From positions 5,662,488 to 5,726,487 of the forward strand of contig OZ024806.1 in the NCBI GenBank assembly GCA_964017045.1: a stretch of DNA of 64,000 nt, in the 5' to 3' direction. Source of the DNA: Omphiscola glabra. Its lineage: Eukaryota; Mollusca; Gastropoda; Lymnaeidae. Shown here piece after piece: positions 57,524 through 64,000 of this stretch. Below the pieces are notes generated by a model, which saw only the letters and a program-made list of their open reading frames with translations, ran no database searches and had not been told where the DNA came from. The position numbers were made by a program, and so were the translations under genes. The stretch's first letter is position 1; every line of letters begins with the position of its first letter.

Positions 57524-59062
57524 ATGTGGTAGGGTAGGCCCCGTTTTTTAAATCGCGCCCAACACCAACACTGTAGTGTAATTTGACCTCGCCCAACACA
57601 GGATCGGAATGTTGACCCGACCTCTGGTCAAGTTCACCCCATTCAGACTGACCGACCGGCTCTCCCTCATCGCGTAGAATACTTAAATAGTGGGAACCAC
57701 TATTTATGCTTTAGTGCTAAGTTAAATAATTTGTATCTCGGGAACCATAGTGAATTAAATTATAAATTATATCTAGTTGGGAAGGGGAGTTTATTCGCTA
57801 TACTTTAGTATATTTACAAGTCTCCAACGTCATAGGGTATTTTAATTGTTAGTAATTAAGAGAGCTTTCACATTCATTTATGGCGGGGGGGGGGGGGGGG
57901 GGGGTCCCAAACTGTTTTATTTAAACATCTCAAAAAGTATATAACTCATAGAAATATAAAAATGTATCTTAGATAGCGGGGACAAAACTAAGAAGGACAC
58001 ATTTAATTAATTAGGGATTGGATCCGGTATATCCACTTTAATTTGGGTTGTAGTCTCCAGGGTTTGTCAGTTTACCACAGAAAATATGTCAGGAGACAAG
58101 TTTTGGACAGTCCAGTCCAAATGACTTATATTAGGCAATGTTTTAATCAGTTGCTAGCATGACTTATATTAGGCAGTGTTTTAATCACGTGTTAGCTCCG
58201 TCAATTTGACGTGTAACCAAAATCCATGAATTCTGAAATGGAATTAGATACCAGTGCATGTGAGCATAGCACGTAACCGTTATATCGCTCTGGTCACACA
58301 TACTGCAATGTGCTTTAAAGCTATTGATACAACAGTATACGACCATCGAATATACGTACAACAGGTGAAGTAGACCACCTCCCCTGCCCTGTGCTATATT
58401 CTCAAATAGAAATAGTGCATGTGTTAGGAGACTATTATTACCAGCTGTATTAATATGCTTAGACATTTCGCAATTAGCTTTTGTCTTAAAAAGACACAGC
58501 AATTGAGTGATGCATGTATCTAACCCATGGTGGTTATATATTAAACCATTATAGTACCTGTCCTGCTATGGGTGCATCTTACATAGACCCCCTACAAGGA
58601 CAAGTACCACGTTAGACCCTTAAGCTAGTCCTCACATCTCACACTGGTTCTTTGTATAACCCAATGTACGTGCTACAAGTTAAACACTGCCACGTGATTA
58701 CTTTTGTCATGTTTATCAAAACAATATCATTTTAATTGCCAATTGTTTACCATGTAAGCATACTCTATTTTTAGTTAAGTATAATATATTTTGTCCTACT
58801 CTGTATTTACAGGGTTAGTTAATATGATTATTTGTTAGCTGTGGTATTCAAATTGAATGTTAGTCAGGACACTGTTAACCTGTATTATTTGTTTCTTTGC
58901 AGGTATTGTCCCTTTCCTTTTATTTCCTTTTCGGGACCTTTCCCTTCCTTCTCTTTGTTAGTTATCCAAATAAAAGCTATAGTCCTCAGACCTGCATTTT
59001 CTTAGTTTGATTTAGTAAAACTGTCAGCCACCACCAACATCACACATCACCACTCGGCTACA
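57524..59062 (+). mobile_element. Possible solo LTR, 1.5 kb
   Basis: Begins TGTGGTAGGGTAGGCCCCG and ends CACCACTCGGCTACA, i.e. TGT...ACA, between two TA-repeat tracts that could be the target. TACTTAAATAGTGGG near 57680 resembles a TATA region. CCAAATAAAAGCTATAGTCC near 58968, about 90 nt before the end, resembles an LTR poly(A) signal. A G-run lies at 57884. No second LTR or coding region is present. Assignment rests on these signals only. Confidence 0.45.
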
Positions 59063-59109
59063 TATATATATATATTTGAGGGCACACGATCAATGTATTG
59101 ATCATTTTG

Positions 59110-59236
59110 GATCCTGGTTTGCATTCTCTTAGTTGAGTTGCCGTCCAAGGTGCTTGGGAGTCAGATTGAGAGGGGATTGAGCTCCAAGCCACCAGCTATT
59201 TGGAGTCAGTTTAGACCGCTCGGCCACCCAGCACCC
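59110..59236 (-). mobile_element. tRNA-derived SINE, minus strand
   Basis: On the minus strand the head reads GGGTGCTGGGTGGCCGAGCG GTCTAAAC. TGGCCGAGCGG (59216-59226) is a canonical pol III box A, and GGAGCTCAATC (59175-59185) is a decayed box B. The following GGCAACTCAACTAAGAGAA matches the body of the SINE at 459-670. Confidence 0.8.
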
Positions 59237-59240
59237 ACAT

Positions 59241-60774
59241 TCAATTTATTTAATCACATTATACAAATCATTTAAGTTACGTGTTGATGAGATACAATGC
59301 TGGTTTTAATAAACTGACTTAACAACAGAATTCTACTTTTTGCTTTAGATTTATTTTCTGTCTCAAAACTAAAGTCACCTGTAAAGATTAGCCTACATAT
59401 TTTGTTCCATTATGGAGATATGGGTCGGAGACTTTGAATGGATAATAGTTTACAAACCCATCCACACTTTCAAACGAAAATACGATGAATCGACTGTAGC
59501 ACTACAGTATTTATCGCAGTTTTACTTCAACTAAACCCTACTCATTTAAGCAATTGTACGCTACACTTAGAATTGGACCATGACTTGTATCACATTTGTC
59601 AAATTATTTGTTTTTTTTAAATACTAACAACGTTCGAATTCGTTTAAAGTCGTGTGCTTTTTAAGATGGTTGGACAGTAGGCAGTGCGTAATGTATGACA
59701 TACACAAATAAAGGAAATAAAGAAAGGCTGTCGCGAATGCATTACTTCATGATGTAAAAGAATGCGAAATTTATTAATAAACTAGAAATGACCCGTTGAA
59801 AATCACGGAACCACAAGGGGCTCCCCCACCCTGCCCAAACTACGGGAGCCTTCAGTGTTCTCGCTTTATGCTCCACAAACTCCCGCCAAACCCCCTTTTT
59901 CCGATAATGACGATCTGAGTGACTTCCCGAATGTTTACAAAGTTCTGTAATTCAAAGTTTCTGAATGTGATCACTTAACAAAACTTCAAAAAATCACGAA
60001 CTTTTTGTAACTTTTTCTCCTTTCCAGATCTTTTGTGATGTTCTGGAAGCAATCATTTCAATTTACAATTGAAAATCCATCCATAAAAAAATAAATATTT
60101 AAAACATACGCCAACTTTAATTTTGTTTTCTCAATATTTGCAATTATTTATTTAACTTTAACCAAAATAATTTCATGTTTCCGCGGACGCTGTTTAATGT
60201 CATATACTGTAATTTGTAACTCAAGTAAAAAAAAAAAAGATTGGGAAATAAAAGGGATGTTGGTTTTAATAAATATTGTTTTATTTTAAAAACCTCGTCA
60301 GTAGTGATGTATTTAAAAAAGAAAATAATTAAAATCTTCTCATACATTTTGCTTGTGGTGTGACTGCTTCCATTTCCGGATAGCGCGCAATATAGGCCTA
60401 TAATTCCCGACAACTACCCTAATTTAAAAAAAATAATAATAAATAACGCAACTATGCTTAGTGCGTAATATTCTCTTTTATTTTCGGAAAATGAAACCGT
60501 CTCATTTTAAATATGGTGTAATAAATATTCGGTTAAAAAGTGTTTGTGACATAAAAATATTAATATAGTTCATGGCAAGTCATGGGCGTGTAATAAAGTG
60601 TGCAGTGACGTATGGGGGCAAGGGGTGTAGCAAAAATTGAGATTCTTAAATGTGCGTTACTTGAGTTCATGTTTTGTCAAGTAACTTAAGTATATGGGAT
60701 TGAGATGTTCACGCATTGCTGTCACCAATGTTCGCGAGCTATACATAGTAATTAATATTGTGCATGAAACACAC
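59241..60774. other. AT-rich intergenic, nothing recognised
   Basis: No exon, RNA gene or bounded repeat found. Confidence 0.4.
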
Positions 60775-61185
60775 ACCAGTCAGTCAGCCCATTACAAGAA
60801 ACGTACATCTCTCAGCCCAGTACAATAAACACACATCTCTCAGCCCAGTACAATAAACACACATCTCTCAGTCCAGTACAATAAACACACATCTCTCAGC
60901 CCAGTACTAGAAACACACATCTCTCAGCCCAGTACTAGAAACACACATCTCTCGGCCCAGTACTAGTAACAAATTACACCTCTCAGTCCAATCTAGAACC
61001 ACAATTTGCATTCCAACACAGAAACACATCTCTTAGCCCCGTTAAAGTAACACACATTTCAGCCCTTAGCAAAAAACACAACTCTCACAGGCCCCCCCCC
61101 CCCCCTCTTTTTCCCCCGACAAGAAACACATTTTAGCCCTGTGCCAGAAGCACTCACCTCTCAGCCCAGTACAAGGGACAACATA
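60775..61185. repeat. Minisatellite, 28-bp units
   Basis: Units CAGCCCAGTACAATAAACAC ACATCTCT repeat near-perfectly about seven times (60815-60970) and then decay to 61185, with a C-run near 61090. It lies just beyond the inferred 3' end of the proline-rich gene. Confidence 0.9.
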
Positions 61186-61224
61186 TAAATATAACTCTCA
61201 ATAACAATAAAGAAAACTGTGTAG

Positions 61225-62919
61225 ATTTCATTAATAACTACAGTATTTTTATTTGTTCAGTGATTTGTACACATTAAACACAAAGTAACAAAATACAGGT
61301 AAATAATAATGCAATACACTGAACAGCTGACTTGGCTGATGAAACACTGACAAAGCATTTATTGGTTATTCATATCTTAAATGATAAAGTAGCAAACACT
61401 TGTTCAAAATTCACGTACCACATTACACTTGAAAAAAAAAAGTTTTTGAATCACATAATTCAAAATATATTCCAATGCTAAGAATACTATAAATCAGTCT
61501 CAAGATTGGTAGCAGCACCATTTTCAATGAGTTAGAATAATGTTCACGTCAAGATAAAGATAAATCCTGGTTGAATACGGAACCTTCCTTTGCCAAGTAA
61601 CAAGAATGATTAACTTACCATTAAAAAAACTATGGTTCTTATTTTCTAGTTAACATTTTTGTCAGTAAAAATATTTTTAAAACAAAAAAGAAAATGCATT
61701 TTTTAATAAATGTCCATGGCAAATGCCAAGTGAAAACGTGTTCTCTAATTCAAGTGTTACCAAACATGGGCACACACACCAAAGACCCTCTAGCTTACAG
61801 TTCAGATGCACATGGCTTACTTTATCCTTGTGCATCTATTATGATAAACTCATCTCTTCCAATTTAATTTTTGGTCAACATAACTGAATGCTTTAGGGGA
61901 GTTTGCATGTTGCCCAGTGACTGCCATGCACTCTTAGAGAATTGAAAGATGGTGACTAGAAGGATTAGTTTAGCTTCACACCCTGTTAACCCAACATTGA
62001 CCAGAAGATTGCATACAATATAAAGGTTTGCCAGGTTAGCATCGTGATGCCTGACTGCAAGAGTCCCAGAGGTGTGACCAATTCTTAGGGTCCCTTAGTT
62101 ATGTCTCACTGCCAGGGCCCCACACTTGTCTTCAACTGCTCAGGTTTAGACAATAAAACCCTAAGTATACACACTATAGAACTACAGCCACTAACCTAGA
62201 TCAGCAACCTATTTTACTAGTTCAAATCAGAGACGTTTACAAGAAAAACTCAAACTCAACTCTCAAACTGGCTCCAAAGATCATTAGAAAAAACAGAGAA
62301 ACTGAAGCCATTTAAAACTGTTGCACAAACATTCCGTAGGCCCTTGAGGGGGTAAGCAATGCCTAACACTGGGGAAATGGTATGTGCTCTCCATTTTTAT
62401 GACAAGGAAAGTTTATTTGACAACAGCAGAGGATCATACCAGTTAAAACTTTAAATATATATATATTAGCTTGTATACCTTGGGGAAATTGTTTTCTTTA
62501 ACATACAAGTGTGGAAAACAAGGCGATAGTTTTAAAATATATACACATTCATATTCAACATAATTTTTTAAAATATGGGTGTATTATCTTAATTGTACAA
62601 ATTTTATTAAGTCAGGCTGTGACAATTCAGCATCAGTTACTATATAGTAGGTGCATTGATTTGTCAGTACAGATATGTACTGCAAACAACCACACAAATT
62701 AAAAAAAAAATATATTTATAAACAGAAAACATACATGAATTATTTTCTAAAATACCTACACTAATATGCAAGCTGAATGCCAAGGACAGAAGAACCTAAT
62801 AAAACAATTATTAGCAAGGCAGTGGAATTATTGGAATTATACATTATGTACAAATTCATGCTTCTTTTGAACACAGAAGAAAAAGTTTTTCATTTTATTT
62901 TTTATGTGAAATGTCTTGG
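61225..62919 (-). other. Probable 3' UTR of the proline-rich gene
   Basis: The region between the stop codon and a minus-strand AATAAA hexamer near 61245 has no ORF and no recognisable repeat, and is less AT-biased than neighbouring intergenic DNA. This suits a long 3' UTR. No direct evidence of transcription. Confidence 0.45.
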
Positions 62920-64000
62920 CTAGTGCCTGTGGTAAGGTCGGCCTCTACTGTGGAAACTATGTTGGCTGCGATAGTCTGGGTGATGAGGTGGGGCTGCTAA
63001 GCTGTACGGGTCGCCACTACGAAAATCAACATCCCCTGGAGGTGGAAGGGAATACTGAGCACCTCTGTTTCCTGGGAGCGGTGGCAGAGGGGGTGGCGGT
63101 TGTGGAGGAAGTGGTGGTGGGGTTTGATCTGGAGGAGCGGGTGGTCGGTTCCTACTCCTGAAATCCACATCAGTTGGGGGGAAATCATTTGTTATCCCGA
63201 TGACCCCAGCTGGTTTTTCAAACTCTGTGCCGGGCGGTGGTGGCTGTGCTCTTCCTTTTGAAGGCGGTGGTCTTGACAAGTTGGCCCTGGGCGTGGGGTG
63301 GTATGGGATGTGAGGCTCAGCTGGAGGTAAGGGATACCGCGGATGAAGGGGTCCATGACTGGGTGGTGGAAGGTTGGACAGGTGGGGTCTTGGGGGATAA
63401 CCCCTGGGATCAATTGGGAGTGGAGGAAAGGCAAGGGGATCAAGGGGGTGTTTTGGAGCTGAAGGGGGTGGATGTCTGTACAGTCTTTCATCTCTATCCT
63501 GATAAAATGACCTATCGTCACGATCAAGCAGGCTCGGCGGTATTCGAGCATCATAGTCCCCAAATACTTTGGGCTCCATGTTTGGCTCGGTTGAGCCTGG
63601 TGTTAAGGTCTGTGGGGTTATTGCTGTGGGTGGTGTGGAGGGCAAAGATATTTGCAGAGAGGACTGACGCAGATCTACATCCATTGATGAATCCACAGAT
63701 GACAGAGAGGAGACATTGACTACTTTGTCTGCGGTGAAAGATGCAGGAGCTGGGGATTCAGAGGTTATCAACGAATTTGCATTTGTGTCTGAGGTGGATG
63801 ATGATGATACACTGCTATCAGGTTTCTGCACTGGAAATTGGAATCCTCCTTTCTTCAACCTTTCTAAAAGTTCATCTATGGTTGGAGGAGCAGCAGGGGC
63901 TGGAGGCTTTTCTACTGTGTCTTGTTGAACCTCACGGCTGCCCTTCATGTTACTGCTATTATTGGTAATGGATTGGTCAGCCATTTTCACACAGTCCAAC
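62920..64000 (-). CDS. Proline-rich protein with DVDFR repeats, C-terminal exon
   Basis: Open frame from the window edge to TAG at 62920. An ATG at 63984 (MADQSITNN) may be internal, since the frame is open to the edge. Seen: PTIDELLERLKKGGFQFPVQ near the start, serine-rich stretches, then a strongly proline-rich half with repeated acidic-basic motifs DVDLRQ, DYDARIPPSLLDRDDRSF, DVDFRSRN and DVDFRSGD. The arginine/histidine-rich end is SFHSRGRPYHRH. Composition and the TIDELL-type motif recall the disordered C-terminal tails of RNA-processing proteins (RPRD2, DIDO1/PHF3 or ZC3H4-like), but I cannot assign it. No signal peptide or membrane segment. G-rich antisense frames are by-products. Confidence 0.75.
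   Translation of the reverse strand, partial: LDCVKMADQSITNNSSNMKGSREVQQDTVEKPPAPAAPPTIDELLERLKKGGFQFPVQKPDSSVSSSSTSDTNANSLITSESPAPASFTADKVVNVSSLSSVDSSMDVDLRQSSLQISLPSTPPTAITPQTLTPGSTEPNMEPKVFGDYDARIPPSLLDRDDRSFYQDRDERLYRHPPPSAPKHPLDPLAFPPLPIDPRGYPPRPHLSNLPPPSHGPLHPRYPLPPAEPHIPYHPTPRANLSRPPPSKGRAQPPPPGTEFEKPAGVIGITNDFPPTDVDFRSRNRPPAPPDQTPPPLPPQPPPPLPPLPGNRGAQYSLPPPGDVDFRSGDPYSLAAPPHHPDYRSQHSFHSRGRPYHRH

Noticed and set aside
60781..60970. CRISPR-like regular spacing of repeats
   Set aside because: The repeat units are contiguous with no unique spacers, and the genome is eukaryotic; it is a minisatellite.
62916..63968. Plus-strand frames with Gly/Val/Glu-rich protein
   Set aside because: Antisense shadows of the proline-rich coding exon.

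Overview
The window is eukaryotic, AT-rich and intron-bearing. It most likely comes from a heterobranch gastropod. The grounds are the mixture of repeats: molluscan-type tRNA SINE, non-LTR elements with RNase H resembling the snail I-clade, Helitrons, many hAT MITEs and SPIN-like hAT elements. Species is inference only. Most predicted short ORFs are noise; real coding sequence is confined to four host genes plus decayed transposon genes.

Host genes: (1) 10033-6265, minus: a glucosidase II beta subunit-like protein in six recognisable exons, with an N-terminal membrane anchor and no ER-retention tail. (2) 29410-32984, plus: an IQCC-like IQ-motif protein, first exon not found. (3) 39961-34222, minus: ECHDC3, an enoyl-CoA hydratase-like mitochondrial protein, nine exons with all splice phases compatible. 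(4) 64000-62920, minus: the last coding exon of a proline-rich protein with repeated DVDFR motifs, probably followed by a 1.7 kb 3' UTR. Genes 2 and 3 are convergent and about 1.2 kb apart, with a piggyBac-type MITE between them.

Repeats by region: 1-5 kb holds a minus-strand Helitron carrying a SINE, plus hAT-type repeats. 5.5-6 kb is an internally deleted Tigger element. 11-20 kb has hAT remnants, LINE 3' ends and a three-level nest of DNA transposons. 20-26 kb has LINE fragments and two GGGATCC-type minisatellites. 26-28.5 kb has a SPIN-like hAT MITE and a fresh 207-bp tandem duplication. 40-42.3 kb is a duplicated segment in which one copy has received a second SPIN-like MITE with a perfect 8-bp target duplication, while the other copy preserves the empty site. 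43.7-46.6 kb is two Helitrons head to tail. 49.8-57.5 kb is a deep nest: a LINE split by a solo LTR, which is itself split by a hAT MITE and a 3.1 kb PIF/Harbinger element.

The most unusual structure is that Harbinger element (50527-53619, TTA target duplication, 28-bp terminal inverted repeats). Its transposase and its MADF/BESS protein lie on opposite strands, and their exons alternate, so each gene's intron contains coding sequence of the other. Both genes are now broken, and a 237-bp piece of the element's end has been copied into the MADF/BESS exon.
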